Positions 53,016 through 62,453 of a DNA stretch of 64,000 bases are shown piece after piece (the first letter of the stretch is position 1; the number at the start of each line of letters is the position of its first letter). A program made the position numbers and the translations under genes. The stretch spans positions 1-64,000 of the forward strand of contig NZ_JAFCLS010000009.1 in the NCBI RefSeq assembly GCF_018131075.1. The letters are read 5' to 3'. The notes under the pieces were generated by a model. The model was not told where the DNA came from. It ran no database searches and was given only the letters and a program-made list of their open reading frames with translations. The DNA is from Bradyrhizobium sp. JYMT SZCCT0428 (GTDB lineage Bacteria; Pseudomonadota; Alphaproteobacteria; Rhizobiales; Xanthobacteraceae).

Positions 53016-54284
53016 ATGAGTTCGAAGTCCGCTATCGCCCCCATGAGCCTGCTCGACGAACTGCAGACCACGCTCGCGCACGGGACGGTCGCCCGCCGGG
53101 TCGAAACCTTGCGCCGGGTGACCGACCTTTTCATCAACGGCGCAGTGGACTTTTCGGACGAACAGGTCGGGCTGTTCGACGATGTCTTCCAGTGCCTGAT
53201 CGATCACATCGAGACCTCAGCCAAAACATTGCTGGCCAACCGTCTCGCGCCGATCGACACCGCGCCGCCGCTGACGATCCGGGCGCTGGCATTCGACGAC
53301 GTGATCGAGGTCGCCGGGCCCGTGCTGTCGCAATCGGCTCGGCTCGACGACAAGACCCTGATCGAGAATGCGCGCAGCAAGAGCCAGGCCCATTTGATGG
53401 CGATCTCGACGCGAAAAGTGTTGAGCGGAGCGGTCACCGACGTGCTGGTCCAGCGCGGGAATGATGAGGTGATCCAGAGCACGGTCAACAACCCGGGCGC
53501 GGAATTCACCGAGCGCGGCTTTACGAGGCTGGTCAACCGCGCCGACGGAGACGATAACCTCGCGACCTGCATCGGCCTGCGTCCGACGATTCCGCGACAT
53601 CTGTATTTGAAGCTGCTCGCCAAGGCGTCCGACGCGGTCCGGCAGCGGCTGGAGGCGGCCAACCCGCAGCTGGCGGCGCAGGTGCCGAACGCGGTCAAGG
53701 AGGCGACGCGGCGTGCGCGCTCCGCACCGTCGGCGATCACCAGGAACACCGAGATTGCCCACGCGCTGGTCAAATCGCTTCATCAGGACGGCCGGCTCGA
53801 CGAATTCCAGGTGGCGTCATTTGCCCAGGCCGGCAAATTCGACGAAGCCAACGCCTCCATCGCAGCGCTGGCCAATGTGCCGGTGGCAATCGCCGAGAAC
53901 ATGATGATCGAAAGCCGCGCCGAAGGCGTGATGATCCTGGCGAAAGTGGCGAGCCTGTCATGGTCTACGGTTCGGGCGATAATCAACATGCGCGACGAGT
54001 TGACGGGCGGGGAGCCGACCGACATATCGGCGTGCAAGGATACCTATGAGCGGCTGCGGCCATCGACTGCCCAGCAGGTGTGCGCTTCCATCGCATGCAG
54101 CAAAACGCGCCCGCGAAGTGAGCCACAATTTGTGTCGTTCCGGCGAACGCCGAGACGACAAAAGAATCAGAATCTCAGCAGTTTCGATCCGGCGAGCGCC
54201 CCGATCGCCGTGACCAACGCGGTCGAGAGCGTGTACCAGGTCGCCACGAACAGCGGTGAATCATCGGTGCAATGCGACGCGTAG
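53016..54284 (+). CDS. DUF2336 domain protein, frameshifted near the C terminus
   Basis: The helical DUF2336 pattern is clear: RRVETLRRVTDLFINGAVDF, DEQVGLFDDVFQCLIDHIE, LLANRLAPIDTAPPLTIRAL and PTIPRHLYLKLLAKASDAVR. The frame is intact to RLRPSTAQQV (about residue 355). There one base is missing near 54081. Restoring it gives LRFHRMQQNAPAK and a stop at 54119-54121, the usual family ending. The current frame instead runs on to 54284, opposite the NrsF-like gene, adding a spurious tail. AGGA precedes the ATG. It follows the diguanylate cyclase gene; a second family member lies at 10371-11345. Confidence 0.85.
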   Translation: MSSKSAIAPMSLLDELQTTLAHGTVARRVETLRRVTDLFINGAVDFSDEQVGLFDDVFQCLIDHIETSAKTLLANRLAPIDTAPPLTIRALAFDDVIEVAGPVLSQSARLDDKTLIENARSKSQAHLMAISTRKVLSGAVTDVLVQRGNDEVIQSTVNNPGAEFTERGFTRLVNRADGDDNLATCIGLRPTIPRHLYLKLLAKASDAVRQRLEAANPQLAAQVPNAVKEATRRARSAPSAITRNTEIAHALVKSLHQDGRLDEFQVASFAQAGKFDEANASIAALANVPVAIAENMMIESRAEGVMILAKVASLSWSTVRAIINMRDELTGGEPTDISACKDTYERLRPSTAQQVCASIACSKTRPRSEPQFVSFRRTPRRQKNQNLSSFDPASAPIAVTNAVESVYQVATNSGESSVQCDA

Positions 54285-54811
54285 AGCGTCGCGGCCAACC
54301 CCGCCGACAACATTCCGGCGATAGCGCCGGCCAGAGCGGGCCGCGCCGGCGCGCCGTGACGCAGGCCGATCAGCGCGCCTGCCAGGATCGGCAATGACAG
54401 CAGCGGGATCGCCGTCATGCACATCCGCGAATTGTTGCCCATCAGCCGCGTCATCATTGGCACCCGCTGCGGCATCATCATCTCGCCGCCGATGCCTGCG
54501 GTCAGAAGCCCGGCCGGGATCAACAGCAGCCAACCGAAGCCACGCAGCGACGCTTCCGGCCGCGACAGATGCAGGCTGACGGCAATGGCCGCGATCGCCA
54601 GCGCCAGCGTCACGGCGAACTTCAGATCGAAGAACGGATTGCGCATCGCCGTCATCACATCGGGCCGGATGCCAAGCTCGGTGAAGAACATCAAAAGCGA
54701 GACGGGAGCCGCCGCCATCAGCGCCAGCATCAGCGCAAAGCCGACCGGCCGCGCGCGGTGCGCGTTGTCGGCAGCCAGGGTTTTGATGAGCTGATCGGTA
54801 TCCATTCTCAT
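54167..54811 (-). CDS. NrsF/DUF1109-type anti-sigma factor
   Basis: The 214-residue product has a short cytoplasmic N terminus (MDTDQLIKTLAADNAH) followed by six membrane segments (about 21-42, 57-78, 86-108, 121-147, 150-168, 182-208). This is the NrsF (DUF1109) layout known from Caulobacter as the anti-sigma factor of SigF. The CMTAIPLLSLPILAGALIGL and YASHCTDDSPLFVATWY segments carry cysteines like those that matter for metal sensing in NrsF. Its ATG overlaps the TGA of the sigma gene by four bases, so the two are made together. Confidence 0.88.
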   Translation of the reverse strand: MRMDTDQLIKTLAADNAHRARPVGFALMLALMAAAPVSLLMFFTELGIRPDVMTAMRNPFFDLKFAVTLALAIAAIAVSLHLSRPEASLRGFGWLLLIPAGLLTAGIGGEMMMPQRVPMMTRLMGNNSRMCMTAIPLLSLPILAGALIGLRHGAPARPALAGAIAGMLSAGLAATLYASHCTDDSPLFVATWYTLSTALVTAIGALAGSKLLRF

Positions 54812-55389
54812 TGTTCCCGTAACTTCGCCGTCAGGCTGGTCAAGCCCCGATGCAGCGCGACCCGCACCGCGCCCTCGCTCATCGCCAGTTTGGCCGCGGT
54901 ATCCTTGATCGAAGCACTCTCGACGGCGATCGACTGGAGGACGTCGCGCTGGCGCGCCGGCAGCGACGCCAACTGGGCGGCGACCTCGCCCGCTGACGCC
55001 GTCTCAACCGGGGCCTCGCCCGGGAGCACCTCGGCGAAATCGTCGATATTGACGAACACCCGCCGGCCCCGGCGCCGCAGCGCGTCGATCAGCTTGTTGC
55101 GGGCGATCGCAAACAGCCATGGGGCAAACGGGGCGCTGACGTCCCAGGTGTGCCGCTTCAAATGCACCGCCAGCAAAATGTCCTGCACGATGTCCTCGGA
55201 CTGATCGACCGGTTGCCCTGCACGCGTGAGCCCGCGGCGCGCCGCGGCCCGGAGCACCGGCGTGACGGCCTTGAGCAGGCGATGATACGCCGTACTTTCG
55301 CCTGAAATGGCCGACCGCATCAGGCCGGTCCATTCGTCCTCACGTTCGCGCACGCGCGCTCCCACCTTGCAATTCGGTCGCTTTTTCAA
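54808..55389 (-). CDS. ECF sigma factor, SigF-like, paired with NrsF
   Basis: The 193-residue product has sigma2 (TAYHRLLKAVTPVLRAAARR, SEDIVQDILLAVHLKRHTWD, PFAPWLFAIARNKLIDALRR) and sigma4 (LPARQRDVLQSIAVESASIK, DTAAKLAMSEGAVRVALHRG). The first codon is TTG; GTG codons 8 and 12 residues later are alternative starts. Its partner is the membrane anti-sigma factor encoded downstream. In Caulobacter the pair answers to heavy metal and oxidative stress; the same is plausible here but inferred. A palindrome lies 22 bases upstream. Confidence 0.9.
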   Translation of the reverse strand: MKKRPNCKVGARVREREDEWTGLMRSAISGESTAYHRLLKAVTPVLRAAARRGLTRAGQPVDQSEDIVQDILLAVHLKRHTWDVSAPFAPWLFAIARNKLIDALRRRGRRVFVNIDDFAEVLPGEAPVETASAGEVAAQLASLPARQRDVLQSIAVESASIKDTAAKLAMSEGAVRVALHRGLTSLTAKLREQ

Positions 55390-55706
55390 TTTGTTACGTC
55401 AGGGGGCCTCGATCACGAAGTCGTGATCATGGTCCTTGATGTGTCTCTTCGCGCAGCCTCCCCGGGAATCGGGACCGCAGGTTCCTTGCCGGCTGGCTCA
55501 TATCATCGATCGCTCCGGCTCGCACCCGCGCGCCGCCAGCCCGACCAGCTGCGTACCGAAGAATACAACAAGCGTATTCGGTTGCTGCAACGCAGCTGCC
55601 CTGTTTTTGCCCGGTCTTGCCCGAAGATTCCCTTTTTTTGCCCCGCTGTGGACACGGGGCGGGGTCTCATTTCGGTTCGGGGGCGGGCAAATGGGGAGAT
55701 TGCCAT
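55390..55706. promoter_or_regulatory. Divergent promoter region with GATCACGA palindrome
   Basis: The inverted repeat GATCACGA-AG-TCGTGATC (55411-55428) stands 22 bases before the sigma-factor start and could be a regulator site or a leader hairpin. The remaining 280 bases, upstream of the plus-strand gene at 55707, contain no gene I can support. Confidence 0.45.
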
Positions 55707-56345
55707 ATGATTGTCAAAGCCAGCGGGCGCTCGGCATTGATATTAGCAACAGGGCTCTTCGTATGTTTCGCGGGGCCATCGCCGGCGACGGCAGCCAGCA
55801 CGGACCGCGCGGCCGCCACGTCGAAGTCGGAAAGCGCGACGTCGGGAAAGTCCGTCCGCCAGAGCACCCGCCACTGGAAGCGCTACACGCGTCGATCGGG
55901 CAAAGTCGTGTCGAAACCTGCCGAGACCAGGAAAGCGGTTGAGATCGCCGACGCCTCGGCCGGCGGCGCGCTCACGATTCCGGCGTCGGTCGCCAACGCC
56001 AATGCGCAACTGGCATCCGCCGATACCGCCCCTGGAAGCGCCCAGGCGATGACAGCAAAGGCCAATATCCTGCTGGCGTCGGCCGACAAGCCGGGGGAAG
56101 CGCAGGCCACCACCGATGCCGTGGTTTCATCTGATCAGCTCAACGATGTCGATCGGGCCCTGCAGCAGAACCCGGCCACGCAGACCGTCGCGATGGCCGC
56201 GGCTAAACCCGCCCCCGCGGCGCCGGTCCTGGCTTCCAGCAATGAGAGTTCGACCTGGGATCAGACCTCGTTGATCGGAAAAATCTTTATCGCCTTTGGC
56301 GCATTGCTGACGATGGCCTCGGCGGCGCGCATGTTCATGGCGTGA
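55707..56345 (+). CDS. Exported Ala-rich protein with C-terminal anchor
   Basis: From the ATG at 55707 (GGGGAG upstream) the product has 212 residues. It has a signal peptide (LILATGLFVCFAGPSPATAA), a basic patch (RHWKRYTRRSGK), a low-complexity region rich in Ala, Ser and Asp, and a C-terminal membrane segment (KIFIAFGALLTMASAARMFM). No family recognised. Such proteins are common in Bradyrhizobium genomes; the C-terminal segment suggests inner membrane attachment. Confidence 0.65.
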   Translation: MIVKASGRSALILATGLFVCFAGPSPATAASTDRAAATSKSESATSGKSVRQSTRHWKRYTRRSGKVVSKPAETRKAVEIADASAGGALTIPASVANANAQLASADTAPGSAQAMTAKANILLASADKPGEAQATTDAVVSSDQLNDVDRALQQNPATQTVAMAAAKPAPAAPVLASSNESSTWDQTSLIGKIFIAFGALLTMASAARMFMA

Positions 56346-56457
56346 GGTATCGGGCACCGGACGCGGCGAAATGCGTCCGGGCCGCCTCTTCAGCCCACTT
56401 GAAGCCCCTCCCGTCAGCGGGCACATTGCCCGCCAAATCAGGCACCCGGGGTGAACC

Positions 56458-57237
56458 ATGGCTACGTTCGAACACATCATCGTCGAAAGCAAAGGCGCGG
56501 TTGGCATTATCACGCTGAACCGCCCGAAAATGCTCAACGCGCTGTCGTTCGGCGTGTTTCGCGAGATCGCCGCCGCCGTCGATGACCTCGAATCCGACGA
56601 CGCGATCGGATGCATTCTGGTCACCGGCAGCGAAAAGGCCTTTGCGGCCGGCGCCGACATCAAGGAAATGCAACCAAAGACCTTCATCGACATGTTCTCC
56701 AGCGATTTCGCCGCCATCGGCGGCGACCGCATCGCCACCTGCCGCAAGCCGACGATCGCGGCCGTCAGCGGCTATGCGCTCGGCGGCGGCTGCGAACTTG
56801 CGATGATGTGCGACATCATCATTGCCTCCGACACCGCCAAATTCGGCCAGCCGGAAATCACGCTCGGCACCATCCCCGGCATCGGCGGGACCCAGCGGCT
56901 GACGCGCGCGATCGGCAAGTCCAAGGCGATGGATCTCTGTCTCACGGGACGAATGATGGACGCAGCGGAAGCCGAGCGTTCGGGCCTGGTCAGCCGCGTC
57001 GTGCCGGCTTCCAGCCTGATGGACGAAGCGCTGGCGGCGGCGGAAAAGATCGCCTCGATGTCGCGCCCCGCGGCCGCGATGGCCAAGGAAGCCATCAACC
57101 GGGCGTTCGAGACGCCGCTGTCGGAAGGCATGAATGTCGAGCGCAATCTGTTCCACTCGACCTTTGCGCTGGAAGACCGCTCCGAGGGCATGGCGGCATT
57201 CATCGAAAAGCGCAAGCCGGTGAACAAGAACCGGTGA
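56458..57237 (+). CDS. Enoyl-CoA hydratase
   Basis: The 259-residue product is a crotonase-fold enzyme that adds water to trans-2-enoyl-CoA in beta-oxidation or related routes. The oxyanion-hole segments are [11 protein letters not shown] and [14 protein letters not shown]; the catalytic Glu regions are present as in mitochondrial-type hydratases (GGGCELA and [19 protein letters not shown]). The C-terminal helix [12 protein letters not shown] is typical. Length matches the short-chain family. It may be paaF- or fadB-like, but substrate range cannot be told. A dispersed repeat follows. Confidence 0.93.
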   Translation: MATFEHIIVESKGAVGIITLNRPKMLNALSFGVFREIAAAVDDLESDDAIGCILVTGSEKAFAAGADIKEMQPKTFIDMFSSDFAAIGGDRIATCRKPTIAAVSGYALGGGCELAMMCDIIIASDTAKFGQPEITLGTIPGIGGTQRLTRAIGKSKAMDLCLTGRMMDAAEAERSGLVSRVVPASSLMDEALAAAEKIASMSRPAAAMAKEAINRAFETPLSEGMNVERNLFHSTFALEDRSEGMAAFIEKRKPVNKNR

Positions 57238-57256
57238 GAGCCACCTCTCCCCCGGT

Positions 57257-57378
57257 GTCGTCCCTGCGCACGCAGGGACCCATACGCCGCAGCCGTCGTG
57301 TTGAGACTCCGACGGCAGACATCTTTGTGCAAGCAATCACGCCCTGTGGTTATGGGTCCCTGCGTTCGCAGGGACGAC
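57257..57378. repeat. Inverted repeat with GTCGTCCCTGCG ends
   Basis: The left end has GTCGTCCCTGCG-CACGCAGGGACCCATA, and the right end its inverted partner TATGGGTCCCTGCGTTCGCAGGGACGAC. Each end is itself a small hairpin. It fills the gap between the convergent enoyl-CoA hydratase and acetyl-CoA hydrolase genes. Confidence 0.85.
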
Positions 57379-57384
57379 GCTAAA

Positions 57385-59232
57385 CTACCTGCTCCTTGCC
57401 AGCGCCGCATTCACCAGCGCGCGATAGGCCCGCTCGACAAAACTTGTTGGCTTATCGAGGCCTAGCCGAGCCAGGCATTCGAGACGCGCGGCGTTCGGCG
57501 GCTGCGTCATTCCCTGCCACAACAGCCCCGGCAACCGCAGCGGCGTGCGCTGGGCATCCCGCAGCAGCTGCAAAGCCGGGATCAGCCGCTGTTCGGTTTC
57601 GGTGAAATCGCTGCCGAACGGGAACGACGGCAGCAGGCCCGCCTCGCGCGCGGGCTTTAACGCGGCTGCGATCGCTTCCGGAAAATTCCGGCGATGCGCG
57701 CGCGGAATTTCAAAATCCTTCGGCAGCTTGCCGGCATCCTTGGCCACCTTTGCGAGTTCGCCCTGGAAGCGGGAGTCGGTTATTGAAAGCATCGCCGCGA
57801 TGGTTTCGGCGTCGGATTTTCCCCTGACGTCAGCGACGCCATATTCGGTGACGAAAACATCGCGCAGGTGCCGCGGAATGGTCTGATGGCCGTAGTTCCA
57901 GAGGATGTTGGATTGCGACTTCGCGCCGATCTGCCGGGTCGATTCCAAAGCCAGAACGGATCGCGCGCCCTGCAATGCGAACGCCTGCGCCACGAAATTA
58001 TACTGACCACCAACCCCGCTCACGACCTGGCCGTTCTCGAGGCCGTCGGAGATCGCAGCGCCCATCAGGGTCGCCATCATCGCATTGTTGACAAAGCGCG
58101 CATCGACACGTGCGCGGCGTTTGGCATCCTCGTCGCCATAAAGCTGGTTGGTGAACGACACCGGCATCATCTGGATGCGCGCGATCTGCTCCGCCGGCAT
58201 TTCGCGCAGCGTGCGATAAAACGCTTTCGGCCCGAGGAAAAACGCGCCGTGCAGCGTCACGCCGTCGACTTCGCGCTTCAGAACGCCGGCGTCGATCAGG
58301 CCGAGAAACGCCTCGAACAGCATTTCGCTGACGCCGTACAGCCCCTTCTCGAACGGTCCGGCCTGCGGCACCGCTTGGTCCGGCGCGAGCCGCTTCATGA
58401 CCGCTTGGAATTGCGCATTGTCGCGGTGACGAACGATCAGGCCCTGCGCCAGCGCATCGCCGACCTGCCCGATGCCGATCTGCAGCGTGCCTCCGTCAGG
58501 CACGAGACCCGCGGCATGCAGGCCGATGGCGTATTTGGTGTCGCTGATCGGCTCGGCCGGCGGCGCGAACAGCGGAAAGTCCGTCTCGGGGCTGTCGAGC
58601 AGCGCGCTGAATTCGCCGCCCGCCAGATCACCGGCGCCGGGCATGAACGGCAGTTCGGAATTGACCTGGCCCACCAGCCTGAACGACGCCCGGCCCTCGG
58701 CGCGGGCGCGCAAAATGTCGAGCGTGGTGTCGGTGTTGCAGCTCAGGCTGTAGCGCGCGACGCCACCCTCCACGCGCTTCGCCACCAACTGGGTGACGAC
58801 ATTGAGCCCGCGCGCCAGCAGATAGGACGCGGCATGCGCGTAGTTTGCGGAAATGTAATGCTGCTGCGGATACGGCACCTGCAGCCACTTTCCGGCGAGG
58901 AAGAAAAATTCAATCACCTGGATGTTGGGCGGCAGCGCGCCGGCATGCAGCGCGGCGGCGTACGTCAAATCGGGATAGCCGCCGAACAGCCGGTCGATCA
59001 CAGGACCGATGAAGCGCTTTTCAAGCAGGCTGCCCGGCTTCGGTTTTTCCAGTGTCAACGCGGAAAACAAGGTCAGGTTGATCGAGCGGTCGGCCGCCGC
59101 ACGCGCATAGAGCGCATTGATGATGTGGTTGGCCTTGCCGAGCCCAAGCGGCAATCCGACCACGAGGTTGGTTCCGACATCGCGGATGATGTCTTCCGCG
59201 ATCGCTTCGGGGTCGGAAAACAGTTTCGGCAT
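57385..59232 (-). CDS. Acetyl-CoA hydrolase/transferase family protein
   Basis: From the ATG at 59232 the product has 615 residues. It has both halves of the family: an N-terminal CoA-transferase-like domain (VVGLPLGLGKANHIINALYA) and a C-terminal domain with GTLQIGIGQVGDALAQGLI, FEKGLYGVSEMLFEAFL, GVGGQYNFVAQA and VTEYGVADVRGKSDAETI. It is longer than the usual 500 residues because of a C-terminal extension (570-615). The likely reaction is CoA transfer between carboxylates, or hydrolysis of an acyl-CoA. It stands alone. Confidence 0.88.
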   Translation of the reverse strand: MPKLFSDPEAIAEDIIRDVGTNLVVGLPLGLGKANHIINALYARAAADRSINLTLFSALTLEKPKPGSLLEKRFIGPVIDRLFGGYPDLTYAAALHAGALPPNIQVIEFFFLAGKWLQVPYPQQHYISANYAHAASYLLARGLNVVTQLVAKRVEGGVARYSLSCNTDTTLDILRARAEGRASFRLVGQVNSELPFMPGAGDLAGGEFSALLDSPETDFPLFAPPAEPISDTKYAIGLHAAGLVPDGGTLQIGIGQVGDALAQGLIVRHRDNAQFQAVMKRLAPDQAVPQAGPFEKGLYGVSEMLFEAFLGLIDAGVLKREVDGVTLHGAFFLGPKAFYRTLREMPAEQIARIQMMPVSFTNQLYGDEDAKRRARVDARFVNNAMMATLMGAAISDGLENGQVVSGVGGQYNFVAQAFALQGARSVLALESTRQIGAKSQSNILWNYGHQTIPRHLRDVFVTEYGVADVRGKSDAETIAAMLSITDSRFQGELAKVAKDAGKLPKDFEIPRAHRRNFPEAIAAALKPAREAGLLPSFPFGSDFTETEQRLIPALQLLRDAQRTPLRLPGLLWQGMTQPPNAARLECLARLGLDKPTSFVERAYRALVNAALARSR

Positions 59233-59470
59233 CAAAATGCGGACCCGGCGTCATGAAACGCCAACCGCCCTGGAATAAGACGCCGGCTGCTCCGAGCTAT
59301 AACGCATTTGTTACCGAACTTCGTCTGTGACGAACCTGCAACAGCCAAGCGCCGAATTCCTGTGAGGATGTCGCGCGACCGTTTGCCAGTGGCGGCACCG
59401 CCCCCTAAACAGGTAGATGTGACGAGGCCGTCGGCGGGGGCGGACGGGCTTTGGGTAGTTGCGGGATCAA

Positions 59471-60889
59471 ATGGTTGGGCGTGCCGCTAGAGTTGGCCAC
59501 GTTGCAAGGCGCGTGCTTCGAACAGGCATTTGCCTTGGCGTCGTGATTTGCGTGGCTTTTGCCGCGGCAGGCGCCCAGGCCGAGAACCTCCCGGACGCAC
59601 TGGCCAAGGCCTATCAGACCAATCCGCAGCTCAACGCCGAACGCGCGCGCCAGCGTGCCACCGACGAAGGCGTGCCGCAGGCGCTGGCGGGGTACCGGCC
59701 GCAGATCGTCGCCAGCCTCACCGCCGGCCTGCAGGCGGTCCGTAACCTCCTGCCCGACAACACCGTGCAGTCGGCGAATCTGAAGCCCTGGACCATCGGG
59801 GTGACGGTGACCCAGACCCTGTTCAACGGCTTCAAGACCGCCAACAGCGTTCGTGTCGCGGAACTGCAGGTATCGTCCGGCCGCGAGGCCCTGCGCAATG
59901 TCGGCCAGGGTGTGCTGCTCGATGCCGTCACCGTCTACACCAACGTGCTGGCCAATCAGTCGCTGGTGTCAGCGCAGCGTTCCAACGTCGCGTTCCTGCG
60001 GGAAACGCTGGGCATCACCCAGAAGCGCCTCAACGCCGGTGACGTGACACCGACCGACACGGCCCAGGCCGAAGCCCGACTCAACCGTGGCCTCGCCGAC
60101 CTCAACGCCGCCGAGGTTGCCTTGGCCATCAGCCAGGCCACCTATACCCAGGTGATCGGCAACGCGCCGACGCAGTTGAACCTCGCCGAAACCGTCGACC
60201 GCTATCTGCCCCGCAGCCGCGATGACGCCATCGGCCTCGCTTTCCGGGAGCATCCAGCCGTGATGGCGGCCGCCTTTGACGTCGACGTTGCCTCGACCAG
60301 CATTCGCGTCGCCGAAAGCAGCCTGATGCCGACCATCACGATGCAAGGCAGCGTCAGCCGCAGCAAACAGTCGGACCCCACGCTCGGCACCTTCGGGACC
60401 GACCAGGCTTCGATAGCCGGCCAGCTCAACCAGCCGATCTACGATGGCGGCATGGCGGCCTCGCAGACCCGGCAGGCCAAGGAAATCTCGGCCCAGAGCC
60501 GGCTGGTGCTCGACCAGGTCCGCAACCAGGCGCGCACCGCGGCGGTCGGCGCCTGGGTTGCCAATGAAGGCGCCAAGGTCGCGGTGTCCGCTTCCGAATC
60601 CGAAGTGCGGGCTGCAACGGTCGCCTTGCAGGGCGTGCAGCGTGAGGCCGCGGGCGGCCAGCGCACCACGGTCGACGTGCTGAACTCGCAGCAGGACCTG
60701 ATCCTGGCGAAGGCGCGCTTGATCGGCGCACAACGCGACCGCGTGATCGCCTCCTATACCCTGCTCAGCGCCATCGGCCGGCTCGACGTCAAGACGCTGG
60801 GGCTCAACACGCCGGATTACCTGCCGGAAGTGCATTACCATCAGGTGCGCGACGCCTGGCACGGCCTGCGCACGCCGTCGGGGCAATAG
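59471..60889 (+). CDS. TolC family outer membrane efflux protein
   Basis: The product has about 472 residues with a signal peptide (CLGVVICVAFAAAGAQA, cleavage before ENLP). The opening ENLPDALAKAYQTNPQLNAE, the beta-strand GVTVTQTLFNGFKTANSV and its repeat ASIAGQLNQPIYDGGMAASQ, and the coiled-coil helices between them are the TolC/type I secretion layout. A VDVLNSQQDLILAKARLIGA segment is near the C terminus. It should form the trimeric outer-membrane channel of an efflux pump or type I secretion system, but no pump genes adjoin it. ATG 59471 is chosen over a TTG four codons earlier. Confidence 0.92.
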   Translation: MVGRAARVGHVARRVLRTGICLGVVICVAFAAAGAQAENLPDALAKAYQTNPQLNAERARQRATDEGVPQALAGYRPQIVASLTAGLQAVRNLLPDNTVQSANLKPWTIGVTVTQTLFNGFKTANSVRVAELQVSSGREALRNVGQGVLLDAVTVYTNVLANQSLVSAQRSNVAFLRETLGITQKRLNAGDVTPTDTAQAEARLNRGLADLNAAEVALAISQATYTQVIGNAPTQLNLAETVDRYLPRSRDDAIGLAFREHPAVMAAAFDVDVASTSIRVAESSLMPTITMQGSVSRSKQSDPTLGTFGTDQASIAGQLNQPIYDGGMAASQTRQAKEISAQSRLVLDQVRNQARTAAVGAWVANEGAKVAVSASESEVRAATVALQGVQREAAGGQRTTVDVLNSQQDLILAKARLIGAQRDRVIASYTLLSAIGRLDVKTLGLNTPDYLPEVHYHQVRDAWHGLRTPSGQ

Positions 60890-61026
60890 TTCGTAACTTT
60901 GTCGCTGGTGTTAACTGCCCGCTGTTCATGTCCGCGATTTTTCATCGCCGGGAATCTGCACTGGCTTAAAATTCGATCTGATTTGACTGCACCCGATTTT
61001 GATCGATCCATTTTCTGCGAGGCCTC

Positions 61027-61998
61027 GTGATCTCAAACATACTGCGCTGGTCGGGCAAGACGCTGCTGGCGCTCCTGATCTTGATCGTGATCGCGATAAC
61101 AGCGTTCCGGATGGCGGCATCGATCCGCGAAACCCACACCCGCGCCGAACTGGCGCCGCCGTCGGGCCGTCTGGTGCCGACCAGCTCCGGTGGTGTGTTC
61201 GTGCAGGAAAAAGGCCCGGCGGATGGAATTCCCGTCGTGCTGTTTCATGGCACCGCGGCCTGGAGCGAACTCTGGCGGCACACGACCGGCGTGCTCGCCG
61301 CCGCCGGCTTTCGCGTCATCGCCCTCGACCTGCCGCCGTTTGGATTTTCGGACCGTCCGGGCAGCTATACAAGGAAGGATCAGGCCGCACGCATCAACGA
61401 TGTTCTCGTCAATCTGAAAGCCAAGCCAGCAATTATCGTCGGCCATTCCTTTGGCGCCGGTGCTGCGACCGAACTGGTGATGCGCTATCCGGACCGGGCG
61501 CGAGGCCTCGTACTGGTAGATGCGGCGCTGGGACTGACGGTGGCTCCTTCCGAGGCGCCATGGATCATTCAGCCAAAATGGATTCGCGAAATACTGGTAT
61601 CGCTGACCATCACCAATCCGGTGGCGACGAAGACGCTGCTCGAATCCCTGATCGAGAAAAAGGAACGCGCGCTGCCCGAATTCGTCGCGATCCTGCAACG
61701 GCCGACGACGCAGCGCGACACCACCCCTGACATCGCCGACTGGCTGTATTACTTCCTCGGCGCCGACCGCAACGCCGTGAGTGCCGATCGCACCGCATAT
61801 GCACGGGTGAAACTCCCCGTCGCCATCCTGTGGGGTGACAAGGACAACACGACCCCGGTTGAGCAGGCGCTTGATCTGCGAACGCTGTTGCCGCCGGATA
61901 CCACCCTCACCCTGCTGCCGGGCCTTGGCCACATTCCGCAAATCGAGGACCCCGCTTTGTTCAACGACGCCCTGCTCAAGGCGCTCGGAAAGCTCTAG
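61027..61998 (+). CDS. Membrane-anchored alpha/beta hydrolase
   Basis: The 323-residue product starts with GTG. One N-terminal membrane segment (about 11-28) anchors it, with the enzyme probably outside the cytoplasm. The hydrolase core shows VVLFHGTAAWSELWR (oxyanion HG), ALDLPPFGFSDRPG, nucleophile Ser in GHSFGAG, acid in LWGDKD and His in GLGHIPQ. It resembles MhpC-like hydrolases; the substrate is unknown. Three membrane-protein genes follow closely on the same strand, the first 32 bases after the stop. Confidence 0.85.
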   Translation: MISNILRWSGKTLLALLILIVIAITAFRMAASIRETHTRAELAPPSGRLVPTSSGGVFVQEKGPADGIPVVLFHGTAAWSELWRHTTGVLAAAGFRVIALDLPPFGFSDRPGSYTRKDQAARINDVLVNLKAKPAIIVGHSFGAGAATELVMRYPDRARGLVLVDAALGLTVAPSEAPWIIQPKWIREILVSLTITNPVATKTLLESLIEKKERALPEFVAILQRPTTQRDTTPDIADWLYYFLGADRNAVSADRTAYARVKLPVAILWGDKDNTTPVEQALDLRTLLPPDTTLTLLPGLGHIPQIEDPALFNDALLKALGKL

Positions 61999-62030
61999 AC
62001 TTAAGGACAGATTCGAAGGCCGGAGGGATC

Positions 62031-62453
62031 ATGGATATCATCAGATTGTGCGCCTGGGGCTACGCCGCCCTGCTCGGCTTCGTGATCCTGACCGGATACA
62101 TCCCGGCCTTCATCGACCAGAACGACATGATCTTCGGCCTGTTCCGCCGCACCTGGTATGCCGACGGGCTGCATCTGGTTTCCGCGCTGTGGGCGCTGGC
62201 GGCAGCGTTGACCTCTCGCCGCGCCTCGGAACTGTTCTTCCAATTGTTCGGCGCGTTCTACTTTGCCGACGGCTTGCTCGGCCTCTTCACCGGCTCGGGC
62301 TATCTCGACTTCGGCATCCTGATCAACGGTATCCGCGACTTGCCGCTGATGACGCGGGTGTTCACCAATGCGCCGCATCTCACCCTCGGCGGTGTCGCCA
62401 TCCTGATCGGCTATCTGCTGGCGCCGCGCACGCGGACCGCCGTTCATGCTTAA
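62031..62453 (+). CDS. Four-segment membrane protein of unknown function
   Basis: The 140-residue product has four membrane segments (about 7-27, 45-62, 67-88, 113-130), with GGAGGG before the ATG. No catalytic motif is seen and I do not recognise the family. Its 3' end overlaps the next gene by eight bases. Confidence 0.65.
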   Translation: MDIIRLCAWGYAALLGFVILTGYIPAFIDQNDMIFGLFRRTWYADGLHLVSALWALAAALTSRRASELFFQLFGAFYFADGLLGLFTGSGYLDFGILINGIRDLPLMTRVFTNAPHLTLGGVAILIGYLLAPRTRTAVHA

